NCBI RefSeq assembly: GCF_000244875.1
Contig: NC_016791.1
Location: 1,547,501-1,611,500 of the forward strand
Source: Clostridium sp. BNL1100
Lineage (GTDB): Bacteria > Bacillota > Clostridia > Acetivibrionales > DSM-1351
Reading direction: 5' to 3'
DNA length: 64,000 nt
The notes beneath the pieces are model-generated. The model ran no database searches. It worked only from the letters and a program-made list of their open reading frames with translations, and was not told the DNA's origin. Shown one piece after another: positions 26,762 to 33,710 of the stretch; positions within the stretch are counted from its first letter, which is position 1, and every line of letters begins with the position of its first letter. A program made the position numbers and the translations under genes.

Positions 26762-27187
26762 CTAATTTTCTTCATGTTTAAACTTTATCATTTTAAGTGA
26801 AGTAGTGTATTCTTTTGTCCTAAAAGTTATTGTGTCTTTCCCGTAAGGTGGATTGTGAGCACCTTCAAAAGTTTGAAGTTGAACGGTAATTTCATAATAA
26901 TTAAGGTAGTTAATCTCCACTCTTCGGATATCAATGATTCTATGTTGCCAAAATTGTTTAGGATTACCATAGTAATCTATTAGTGAATCTTGGATGTATG
27001 TATAAATCATGTAGAGTGAAAAACTTTCAAGAAGTTGCTCACGAGTTTCAGTTAAAGATACAGTTGAGTGGATATATTCTTCATGACTTGAGTGAAAATA
27101 GTAAAGAGCTATTAGAGATACTAACAAACTTATTAATAATAAAATTATGAAAGATTTTCTCACACGGAAAAGGTAAAAGTTCTTCAT
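26762..27187 (-). CDS. DUF3888 domain protein, membrane-anchored
   Basis: A 141-residue protein with an N-terminal membrane helix (residues 12-30) and a DUF3888 domain: LLESFSLYMIYTYIQDSLIDYYG, then EITVQLQTFEGAHNPPYG and DTITFR, which are the family hallmarks. It is expected outside the membrane or exported. Function is unknown. It is one of three minus-strand genes in the array, so cassettes can be in either orientation. Confidence 0.78.
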   Translation of the reverse strand: MKNFYLFRVRKSFIILLLISLLVSLIALYYFHSSHEEYIHSTVSLTETREQLLESFSLYMIYTYIQDSLIDYYGNPKQFWQHRIIDIRRVEINYLNYYEITVQLQTFEGAHNPPYGKDTITFRTKEYTTSLKMIKFKHEEN

Positions 27188-27261
27188 AACTTACCTTCAA
27201 AAATGAACTACTAAATTATAAATATGAAATTTATCTTAAAACAATTCGTGTAAGTCGCAAA

Positions 27262-27298
27262 ATAAATAAAATGTTCCTCATGTTGAGGATATAAGTCA
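27262..27298 (-). repeat. Cassette boundary element with TCCTCA hairpin
   Basis: This block (hairpin TCCTCA-TGT-TGAGGA followed by TATAAGTC) is nearly identical to 20504-20546. It lies directly upstream of the DUF3888 gene and downstream of the next minus-strand gene, so it may be the boundary used by reversed cassettes. Confidence 0.65.
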
Positions 27299-27317
27299 AT
27301 TTCGTACTAGAGATATA

Positions 27318-27523
27318 TTATCTCTTTCTATTTTTTAATTTGAAATATATGTTGAAACAAATAGCTGCAGGTATTCCAGTAAAAAAAATAATAGGAAATT
27401 CTTTTTGGGCCCTAGTATATTTATCAAGACCTTTTTAACAAGTGACACGTCATATACTACAAGTAAGATTATAGATATTATAAAACATATAAGAACTAGT
27501 GTCCAAAATATAGTGTGTCTCAT
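27318..27523 (-). pseudogene. Two-helix membrane protein with probable frameshift
   Basis: From the ATG at 27523 (GGAGG upstream) the frame runs 62 codons to 27335. A different frame from about residue 33 gives a more natural end: DKYTRAQKEFPIIFFTGIPA, a second membrane helix, and a basic KLKNRKR tail, stopping at 27318. The total length is then not divisible by three. I favour a one-base frameshift in a 67-residue two-helix protein, but the 62-residue product might be real. Confidence 0.5.
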
Positions 27524-27617
27524 AAGACCTCCAGTGACTGATTATAGATTAATTATAACTGGATAATGTTGGTTTGCAAGTAAATCAAAAAATAGAGATT
27601 CGCAATATGCTTGAACA

Positions 27618-27639
27618 TTGAAAACTGAATAGTGCGGTA
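27618..27639 (+). repeat. Cassette-start motif
   Basis: TTGAAAACTGAATAGTGCGG plus TA: a copy matching the consensus in full. Confidence 0.8.
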
Positions 27640-27650
27640 ATGATTGAAAC

Positions 27651-27679
27651 TTGACTTAGTATTATTCTAGATATAGTAT
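27651..27679 (+). promoter_or_regulatory. Cassette promoter for the 69-aa gene
   Basis: TTGACT, 17 bp, TAGTAT. Confidence 0.65.
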
Positions 27680-27714
27680 TAATTGTAGAAATATTAATCA
27701 AAGGGAGACATCTG

Positions 27715-27924
27715 ATGAGTAATGAAAGTTATTATTGGTATTGCCCTGGAAGAGAAGAAGATGTTGATTGGGGTTTATGCTGGGAATTTTGTTTCGCAGG
27801 TAGTATTGGGCCTATTGATACAACAGATGAACTTATACAATGGATTAAACAGAGTAAAAAGTTTAAAAATTTAAAAGATTTTCATAAAGTATGCGAAAAA
27901 TGTTCTCATTGTCAATGGGGTTAG
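27715..27924 (+). CDS. Small cysteine-rich cassette protein, 69 aa
   Basis: AAAGGGAG precedes the ATG. The protein has five Cys, with a C-terminal CEKCSHCQWG likely to bind zinc, and an acidic, aromatic N-terminus (YYWYCPGREEDVDWGLCWEF). It is the only gene in a unit with promoter and terminator. No family is recognised. Confidence 0.6.
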   Translation: MSNESYYWYCPGREEDVDWGLCWEFCFAGSIGPIDTTDELIQWIKQSKKFKNLKDFHKVCEKCSHCQWG

Positions 27925-27987
27925 CACTAAAATTTTACACTAATTTCTAACATCAGGTCAAAGCCTCCAAAGTTTCAAATACAAATG

Positions 27988-28079
27988 TACCGCACATTCA
28001 GTTAAGCTGATGTGCTTTTTTATTGCACAAAATAAGTCTATAGCGAACAAATGATCTTTGAAAAGTGAATAGTGCGGTA
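27988..28079 (+). repeat. Model cassette boundary, 92 bp
   Basis: The cleanest boundary. Terminator TACCGCACATTCAGTTAA with GCACAT/ATGTGC stem and TTTTTTATT (27988-28024); spacer with AAAATAAGTCTATAGCGAAC; start motif TTTGAAAAGTGAATAGTGCG and GTA (28057-28079). Its two ends are inverted repeats of each other: TACCGCACATTCAGTT and, on the other side, AAGTGAATAGTGCGGTA. Confidence 0.85.
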
Positions 28080-28090
28080 GTGGTTGAAAC

Positions 28091-28119
28091 TTGACTTAGA
28101 AACATGCCAGATGTAGTAT
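28091..28119 (+). promoter_or_regulatory. Cassette promoter for the DUF4177 gene
   Basis: TTGACT, 17 bp, TAGTAT; the flanking GGTTGAAAC and the spacer are shared with the promoters at 20601 and 29418. Confidence 0.65.
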
Positions 28120-28199
28120 TATTTGTAATGCATTGCTTTTTATCGGCATCTGTTTTAAATTATGAACCAAGAATAGGTATTAGTTGAAAGGAGTTAATT

Positions 28200-28385
28200 A
28201 TGTGGGAATATACGACAGTAACTTTTAATAGTCTTTTTGATACGGAAAAAAGTTTAAAGAGGAAAAGCGATAAAGTGCTTGAACAACATGGGAAAGAAGG
28301 TTGGGAACTTGTTAACTTTCAATGTGTGGGCGGCTTTGGTTCTATGATGGTGCTTGTGTTTAAAAGGGAAAAGAAGCAAGAGTAG
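28200..28385 (+). CDS. DUF4177 domain protein, 61 aa
   Basis: A small protein with the DUF4177 pattern: WEYTTVTFNS at the start, LEQHGKEGWELVNFQ in the middle and MVLVFKREK at the end. GAAAGGAG precedes the ATG. The family is widespread and uncharacterised; it forms a compact alpha-beta fold. It is one complete unit of the array. Confidence 0.78.
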   Translation: MWEYTTVTFNSLFDTEKSLKRKSDKVLEQHGKEGWELVNFQCVGGFGSMMVLVFKREKKQE

Positions 28386-28447
28386 AGTATAAGAATAGTC
28401 GGAAGTATCATTAGTTCGCATTTTTTACATACCAAGAATTATTCTAT

Positions 28448-28558
28448 TACCGCATATTCATTAAATGAAAATGCGGTTTTTTACTGCCCATTTTAGGGCG
28501 CATTTTGAATAGATTGCGACGGAAGAATTTTGGACTTTGCGAACTGAATAGTGCGGTA
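28448..28558 (+). repeat. Cassette boundary
   Basis: Terminator ACCGCAT-loop-ATGCGGT plus TTTTTTA (28448-28483), a GCCCATTTTAGGGC hairpin-bearing spacer shared with 46970-46990, and the start motif TTTGCGAACTGAATAGTGCG plus GTA (28536-28558). Confidence 0.8.
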
Positions 28559-28577
28559 GTAGTTAAATAAAAAATTG

Positions 28578-28606
28578 TTGACTCCAATATACTCCCAATA
28601 TAGTAT
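28578..28606 (+). promoter_or_regulatory. Cassette promoter for the GNAT gene
   Basis: TTGACT, 17 bp, TAGTAT. Confidence 0.65.
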
Positions 28607-28687
28607 TGACGTAATAGTGTTTGATAGATTAGAATCGGATAATATTGTGATGTAAAGAGAGACAACAAGTTGTGGGGGATAAGAAAT

Positions 28688-29052
28688 ATGGAAGAATTAT
28701 TTTTATTAAAGATTAAAAAACAAATGCTTAAGGATTGTGTGGATTTGTATTAATAATAATTACTTTATAGGTTATGCAGCTTTATTAGATGATAAGATGG
28801 TAGCCTTGAGTATAGGTATGAAAAAACCATGGATAAAAGGTTTTGAATATTATATTGATAAATTTTACGTTAGTTACGAAATGCAGGGTAGAGGTATTGG
28901 TAGCTGGTTTATAAAGGCAATAGAAGAAGATATTAACGAGCAAGGAATAAATGGCATGATATTAAACACAGAAAAAGATTATCCATCGCAAAAATTCTAT
29001 AAAAAAAACGGATTTAAAAACACTTGGTGACTTAATAGTTCTTGGTAAATAA
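28688..29052 (+). pseudogene. Broken GNAT acetyltransferase
   Basis: An ATG at 28688 starts MEELFLLKIKKQMLKDCVDLY and stops; the rest continues in another frame after what looks like an internal deletion. It shows the acetyl-CoA loop EMQGRGIGSWF and the C-terminal FYKKNGFKNT. A single extra T near 29025 ends the frame early; removing it gives GDLIVLGK and a stop at 29052, the normal end of such proteins. At least two lesions make it a pseudogene. Confidence 0.7.
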
Positions 29053-29102
29053 TGCTTCGTAATATTTATAGAAACCGCCTATAGTGGAAGAAAGGTAAAA
29101 TT

Positions 29103-29396
29103 ATGAGAAAACAAAAGTGGAAAGCTTTTGAAATGGACGATATGACAACAGTGCAGAAGCAACAGAGTGGTTTTGTAGTGTATGTTGAAAAGAGGGATAT
29201 TTCTCTTTAGGTGGTAGACCTGAAAAGACAATATATGAATTATGAAATTAGCGAAATACCAAGCAACCGAAAGAGAAGGGCTACATGTGAATATGAAGGT
29301 CAGCCATGCGTTGAAATTTCACTAAAAAAGGCTTTGAAATACCAGCTAAGATTACATAAGTATAAAGAACCATTTATATTGTGTTCTTGTCCATAA
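29103..29396 (+). pseudogene. Frameshifted small cassette gene
   Basis: The ATG at 29103 follows GAAAGG and opens MRKQKWKAFEMDDMTT. Reading is then coherent in another frame (SAEATEWFCSVC) and ends in a third with EGQPCVEISLKKALKYQLRL and LCSCP. The pieces together resemble one protein of about 100 residues starting with a KWKAFEMDD-type strand. Two frameshifts are needed, so it is probably dead. A precise family cannot be given. Confidence 0.45.
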
Positions 29397-29417
29397 GTCG
29401 CCAGTAAGAATTGAAAC

Positions 29418-29446
29418 TTGACATAGAAAAATGCCAAATGTAGTAT
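29418..29446 (+). promoter_or_regulatory. Cassette promoter for the flavin reductase gene
   Basis: TTGACA, 17 bp, TAGTAT. The start motif upstream is lost; only CATAAGTCGCCAGTAAG remains of the boundary. Confidence 0.65.
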
Positions 29447-29549
29447 TATCATAAATGTATTGCTTTTTATCGGTATCGTTAAATTATGCGAAACAATGGT
29501 CATATTTTCTTAAGCCGATAATTCTAGTGATGCGATTGGAGAATTTAAC

Positions 29550-30254
29550 ATGAAAATCACAATGATACATGGGCAAAACCATAAGGGAAGTACTTATCAT
29601 ATAGGAAAGTTATTGGCGTATAAGCTTGCAAAGGAGGACGAAATTACAGAGTTTTTCCTACCAAGGGACTTGAATCATTTTTGCATGGGCTGCTACCAAT
29701 GCATTGAAGATGATACAAAATGCCCATACTATACGGAAAAGCGGATCATCACCGACGCTATGGAAAAGGCAGATATGCTTATTTTCACGACTCCAAACTA
29801 TTGCATGGGTCCATCTGCATCCATGAAAGCTTTGCTTGACCTGATGTTTACATATTGGATGTCACATTGTCCAAGAGAGTGGATGTTCAGAAAGAAAGCA
29901 GTTGTTATTTCAACTGCTGCTGGAGCAGGAGCTAAGCAGGCCATTAAGAACGTGAAAAAATCTCTCTTCTATTGGGGTGTTCCTTATATAAAAAGCTATG
30001 GCATTAACGTACAGGCCATGAACTGGGCTGGTGTGAAGGAGGATAAGAAAATAAAAATTGAAAAAGATATGATTAAGTTTGCCCGAAAATTTGCATATGT
30101 TGAAAGACCGAGAGCCTGTATAAAGACAAAATTCGTATTTTTTATGATGGCGAATATGCACAAAGCCGGATTGGACTCTTCTCCTGTCGAAAGGCAATAC
30201 TGGGAGGAACGGGGTTGGCTAAATAAGGAGCGACCTTGGAAAAAAAGGTCATGA
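29550..30254 (+). CDS. NAD(P)H-dependent FMN reductase-like flavoprotein
   Basis: A 234-residue flavodoxin-fold protein: MIHGQNHKGSTYHIGKLL supplies the phosphate loop, CMGCYQCIED the Cys-rich segment common in this iron-sulfur-flavoprotein/FMN reductase family, TPNYCMGPSASMKALLDL the flavin contact loop and STAAGAGAKQ the next one. A likely cytosolic oxidoreductase for quinones, nitro compounds or drugs. It has its own promoter and a cassette terminator downstream, making it the largest intact cargo in this part of the array. Confidence 0.82.
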   Translation: MKITMIHGQNHKGSTYHIGKLLAYKLAKEDEITEFFLPRDLNHFCMGCYQCIEDDTKCPYYTEKRIITDAMEKADMLIFTTPNYCMGPSASMKALLDLMFTYWMSHCPREWMFRKKAVVISTAAGAGAKQAIKNVKKSLFYWGVPYIKSYGINVQAMNWAGVKEDKKIKIEKDMIKFARKFAYVERPRACIKTKFVFFMMANMHKAGLDSSPVERQYWEERGWLNKERPWKKRS

Positions 30255-30311
30255 GGATTGCATAAGGTGTGTCGAATGTCGTAATCCTTTATCTATCAAT
30301 AATCATTCTAT

Positions 30312-30418
30312 TACCGCACAGTTAATTTTAAATGTTGCGGTTTTTTACGCTCATATAAGTTCGCAAAATGAATAAAAAGCGTCCAAATAAATCTCTTTGA
30401 AAAATGAATAATGTGGTA
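30312..30418 (+). repeat. Cassette boundary
   Basis: Terminator ACCGCA-loop-TGCGGT plus TTTTTTA (30312-30347), spacer TATAAGTTCGCAAAATGAAT, start motif TTTGAAAAATGAATAATGTG plus GTA (30396-30418). Confidence 0.75.
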
Positions 30419-30493
30419 GTGATTGATATTTGATTACAGATATAGTATTAGTATTAAGGTAATATATGGATTACAAGGAAGGGAGTTAAATAT

Positions 30494-30727
30494 ATGCCAA
30501 AAGGAGTAATGATATTTCCATTTATTATTATAGGATTGATTTTTACTATTGGATTATTAAATGTTATATGTCCTAAATTATTGTGGAAGACTTTTGAAAG
30601 CTGGAAGGCTACAAAAGAGCCAAGTAATGCTTATTTTTATTTCACGAAGAATTGCAGGTATCATGATACAATTTCTGAATCCATTTTATCTGGAGTTACA
30701 TTACAAGCAGCCACTGTACTGTCATAG
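30494..30727 (+). pseudogene. DUF6199-like small membrane protein, probably frameshifted
   Basis: GGAAGGGAG precedes the ATG. One membrane helix (8-28) is followed by CPKLLWKTFESWKATKEPS, typical of DUF6199-like proteins. After NAYF the expected SRRIAGI continuation lies in another frame (30645 onward), so one indel probably changed the C-terminus; the frame then ends in unrelated sequence. The second helix expected for the family is missing. Confidence 0.45.
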
Positions 30728-30760
30728 GCATTATCAAAAATACAGGTGTTATACCTTAGT

Positions 30761-30895
30761 ATGGCTGTGGCAATGATTATACTTAAATTCCTTAAAAAAG
30801 GGTTTGAAGCATACGTTCTATGGACAGAAGGGGATGCTGATGCAGACCCTTTGCTTTATGGGCTTCAGCCTTTTGAGTATGAAGCGAGTTTTTAA
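30761..30895 (+). pseudogene. Fragment of a conjugation membrane protein
   Basis: A 44-codon frame contains KFLKKGFEAYVLWTEGDADADP, which I associate with the N-terminal part of TrbL-like membrane proteins of clostridial ICEs. No ribosome binding site is evident and the frame stops soon after. It would be further debris of the lost ICE, at the right end of the array. Confidence 0.35.
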
Positions 30896-30899
30896 TAGA

Positions 30900-30994
30900 A
30901 GTTCCTCAGCCATTTTACTGATAGTTGTTTCAACGGATAAGAATCCTTAGTACAGCTACTTAAATGCTTTGTCAAACGTTCTTTGTTCTCTCAT
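30900..30994 (-). pseudogene. IS3-type transposase OrfA fragment
   Basis: On the minus strand GGGAGGGATTCAAA precedes an ATG opening MREQRTFDKAFK, the start typical of IS3-family OrfA helix-turn-helix proteins. The frame stops immediately, and KMAEELLLK appears in a shifted frame. No terminal inverted repeats were identified. Confidence 0.4.
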
Positions 30995-31084
30995 TTTGAA
31001 TCCCTCCCTTTTTTATTATATAGGGATTCTTCGTGTCCATCAAACTGGAGTAAGGTCATATCTTAGAATAATAGTCGAAATACA

Positions 31085-31127
31085 ACACCCATAAAGGATA
31101 AGCTATTAGCTTATCCTTTATGGGTGT
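31085..31127. terminator. Perfect 43-bp palindromic hairpin
   Basis: Two 21-bp arms (from ACACCCATAAAGG to CCTTTATGGGTGT) around one base, just after the stop of the PPC-domain gene. A TTTTTTT run lies 8 bases beyond on the plus strand; on the minus strand the tail is less T-rich. It may terminate from both sides. Confidence 0.7.
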
Positions 31128-31151
31128 GAACATACTTTTTTTAGGTAAACT

Positions 31152-32585
31152 CTATTGTGCTATACTTGTTGCATAGACAGCGCCAATTCCATGGGAATGA
31201 TGTGATGCACTGCTTTCATAGTACCAATTAGGAGAAAATAAATCAATAACTTTGCCTGTGTTTACATCAACGATGAGGTATGCCTCTGCTACAGAACGTG
31301 AATCAAAAACATAGGTGGGAGCGAGGGATGCACTTGCCGTCCTATAATACGTGTAAGAAACGTTTTGTATTGGAATGAATAATGCCACATCTCTTGCTGA
31401 ACCATTAAAAGTCGAAGTATATTTTATAAATGATATTCCAAGACTTTGCTCATCAGCAAAGTTTTTAACCGATGTATTTGCTTTTGTACTTAAAGTCATC
31501 GATGCATGAAGATAGTCAGCACCTGCTGAAATATCATATTTATAACTGAATGAAAAATCAATTAATTTTCCATTTATATAATAGTTTGCTCCTACCTGCT
31601 GCACAAGATATCCATTATAACTCAGCAGATCTGTTCCACCAAGAACACTGTCTTGATTTGTTACAGCTACTGTATATGGAGCTGCATTACTATATGTTCC
31701 ATCTGAAGTTGTAACTATAAGATAATAATCCCCATTTCCAAGCGAATAGGTTACCCCACTATTAATAGAATATATAGAATTATCCGACGTTACAATATAT
31801 AAAGCATAATTACAATTTTCCGGATTTGCCAAAGTGAATGATTTTCGTGATGCTTCAGTTGTAATAGAAAATTTATATATATCCATATCCAACGGTGAAT
31901 CTATTGCATCAGTTAATGTACAACTCTTACTGATCGCCGTTGCTGTCCCAATCGTATCGTTAATCTCTCTACTGATGTAGTTAATTGACTGGTAACTTAC
32001 CAAACCAAAAGTACCTGTTCCTGTATATGCATTCACTTGTATGTAATAAACACCTTCATTAACAATTAAATCAACTTTTTCATCATTTCCCGCTTCTTGA
32101 CAGGAATAACCTATATTATCTAATGTACCAGTAGCTTCATCTAATTTATATATATATAAATCAAAGTCGGATGATGGATCACTAGCTACCATTAATGTAG
32201 TAATTCTACAAGTCTCATCTGCGACTACACCATACCATCTGCTGCCGCCCTCTGTATCAATAGCATCTCCGGTTGCTTCATTGAATGGTAAATAACTCGC
32301 ACCGTTTGGATCGGAATTATCATCTGCAGTGCTCGCATATACCTGCTTAGACTGATTCATATGATTTACAATATTGTTATATTTACCGACATTTCTTCTA
32401 TGGGATTGCTTCTTATTAAGGTCTAACCGCACATTACTTTTGCCCACTTCATTTAACGTTATAGCCGACGCTGAACCAGAAGTAGCATCCGAACTACTTA
32501 TTTCTGCAGCAATAGCCTGGAATGGAGTACTAAAGAACAATAAGCACACCATACAACCTAAAATTCCACTTTTCCACTTTTTCAT
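31152..32585 (-). CDS. Secreted protein with two PPC-like domains
   Basis: A 477-residue exported protein with a signal peptide to about residue 27 (AIA-A). Two bacterial pre-peptidase C-terminal (PPC) type beta-sandwiches are visible: about 100-200 (DFDLYIYKLDEATG, VNEGVYYIQVNAYTGTG) and about 210-310 (DIYKFSI, GNGDYYLIVTTSDG). The C-terminal 160 residues are unrecognised and beta-rich. There is no protease domain, so the PPC units may mediate binding. GGAGGA precedes the ATG at 32585. A tiny Cys-rich frame lies just upstream on the same strand. Confidence 0.7.
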   Translation of the reverse strand: MKKWKSGILGCMVCLLFFSTPFQAIAAEISSSDATSGSASAITLNEVGKSNVRLDLNKKQSHRRNVGKYNNIVNHMNQSKQVYASTADDNSDPNGASYLPFNEATGDAIDTEGGSRWYGVVADETCRITTLMVASDPSSDFDLYIYKLDEATGTLDNIGYSCQEAGNDEKVDLIVNEGVYYIQVNAYTGTGTFGLVSYQSINYISREINDTIGTATAISKSCTLTDAIDSPLDMDIYKFSITTEASRKSFTLANPENCNYALYIVTSDNSIYSINSGVTYSLGNGDYYLIVTTSDGTYSNAAPYTVAVTNQDSVLGGTDLLSYNGYLVQQVGANYYINGKLIDFSFSYKYDISAGADYLHASMTLSTKANTSVKNFADEQSLGISFIKYTSTFNGSARDVALFIPIQNVSYTYYRTASASLAPTYVFDSRSVAEAYLIVDVNTGKVIDLFSPNWYYESSASHHSHGIGAVYATSIAQ

Positions 32586-32613
32586 AATTATGTTTCCTCC
32601 TTTTGAAATTCAA

Positions 32614-32715
32614 TTAACAGTTACCTTCAGCTATCCAATCACCACCATCACAAGGATTGCGGCTATCAGTGTGATCACAAAGAACACAGATTTCTTCCTC
32701 ACTTTGCGATACCAA
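32614..32715 (-). CDS. Possible Cys-rich mini-protein, start unclear
   Basis: A 33-codon frame (TTG start assumed) ends ICVLCDHTDSRNPCDGG then DWIAEGNC: four Cys in the last 25 residues with Cys as the final residue. A good GAGGGTG plus ATG pair exists at 32735 but opens a frame that stops after five codons; one indel would join it to the Cys-rich frame. It may be a small secreted or modified peptide, a frameshifted gene, or chance. Confidence 0.3.
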   Translation of the reverse strand: MVSQSEEEICVLCDHTDSRNPCDGGDWIAEGNC

Positions 32716-32735
32716 GTTTAATGTTCTATTGTCAT

Positions 32736-33488
32736 TTAATTCACCCTCTAGCTATTATTATTTATTAAAACAGTGCCTGCAGTCACTGTTTTTAATCATT
32801 ACAATTAATGGTCAACAAAATCATTATTACTTTACTATTGCGATAAAATAGTGTGATTCTATCCCTTTCGAATTATTGCATTATTGCTTGCAGTTTAGAG
32901 TTCCTCGGCATACATAAAAGTATATTTGCTAAAGTTATAGTGTGATATAAATCATAAAGGGCAAAAAGTAGAAAAAAGCTATTGCACTACTCACCCATAA
33001 ATCATTGACTATAGTAAGAGGACAAATCATTTGTGGGTTCTAATTATGCATTGTCATATTATTACATTTTATGTATTATTTAACACTACTTAAACCTATT
33101 TGTCAATTATTTTTCTCTAATTTTTCCATATGTGCTTCTCCTTATTACCATGAAGTACCACAAAAATAAAATATATAAATATAAGCAAATATAGCGATAG
33201 TTAAATGTGGGATGGAATAACACTAGGGCATTCGGCGGTTTGCATGGATAATGGCAATATGCCGGGCACAAATAGCTGCTGATAATACCGGAGCGGAGGC
33301 AAGAGGTTAAATCCTGCGAGAAAGTTACAATTAAAGTTTTAATTGGCGAAAAAGATTATTTCATTTTTGTGTTTTCACAATAGACCATGTACTGGAATAC
33401 AGTTTCTATATGCCAGTGCGTGGATGTACTATGAAAATAAATTAACTATTTTTTTACTTTTGAATAGAATGTATTGGGGGTTGATAGT
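32736..33488. other. Long AT-rich gap before the ICE recombinase
   Basis: About 750 bp without a supported gene. An imperfect inverted pair ACCCATAAAT...ATCATTTGTGGGT lies at about 32993-33038 with TTGACT inside. The left end of the ICE is expected in or near this gap, but no att repeat could be fixed by eye. Confidence 0.35.
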
Positions 33489-33644
33489 ATGACAATTAAA
33501 AATAACAGGATTGAACTTACTTCAGAAGAAAGTAGCATATTTATGCGCCAGTTTAAAATAGGAGTAATCAAGCAGCTGTATAAAGAGAAGCTGCTGACTG
33601 GAGAACAATATGATCAGGTGATTAAAGCAATTAATAGCTATTGA
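33489..33644 (+). CDS. SHOCT-like small protein, 51 aa
   Basis: A short gene starting MTIKNNRIELTSEES, with FKIGVIKQLYKEKLLTGEQY and a final helix DQVIKAINSY, the pattern of SHOCT-like peptides that commonly sit beside serine recombinases in clostridial ICEs. GGGGGTTGATAGT precedes the ATG. Role unknown; possibly a recombination directionality or regulatory factor. Confidence 0.6.
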   Translation: MTIKNNRIELTSEESSIFMRQFKIGVIKQLYKEKLLTGEQYDQVIKAINSY

Positions 33645-33654
33645 TTTATAAAAC

Positions 33655-33690
33655 GGCCTGCTTGCAATTATAAGTAGGCTCTTATTTTAT
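33655..33690 (+). terminator. Terminator between the SHOCT-like gene and the recombinase
   Basis: GCCTGCTT pairs with AAGTAGGC (one G-T pair) around GCAATTAT, followed by TCTTATTTTAT. Confidence 0.65.
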
Positions 33691-33710
33691 ATCTAATCAG
33701 AGGTAAATGT

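Noticed and set aside
18840-30450. Classical integron with attC sites
   Set aside because: One boundary contains GTTAAGC, but the GTTRRRY/RYYYAAC cores are not conserved across units, no integrase gene is present, and each cassette has its own promoter.
31085-31127. Insertion-sequence end or att site
   Set aside because: The perfect palindrome lies directly after a gene stop and is better explained as a terminator; no partner copy was found.
33250-33320. Ribosomal protein L14-like fragment (ADNTGAEA)
   Set aside because: Only six residues fit, with stops around; chance.
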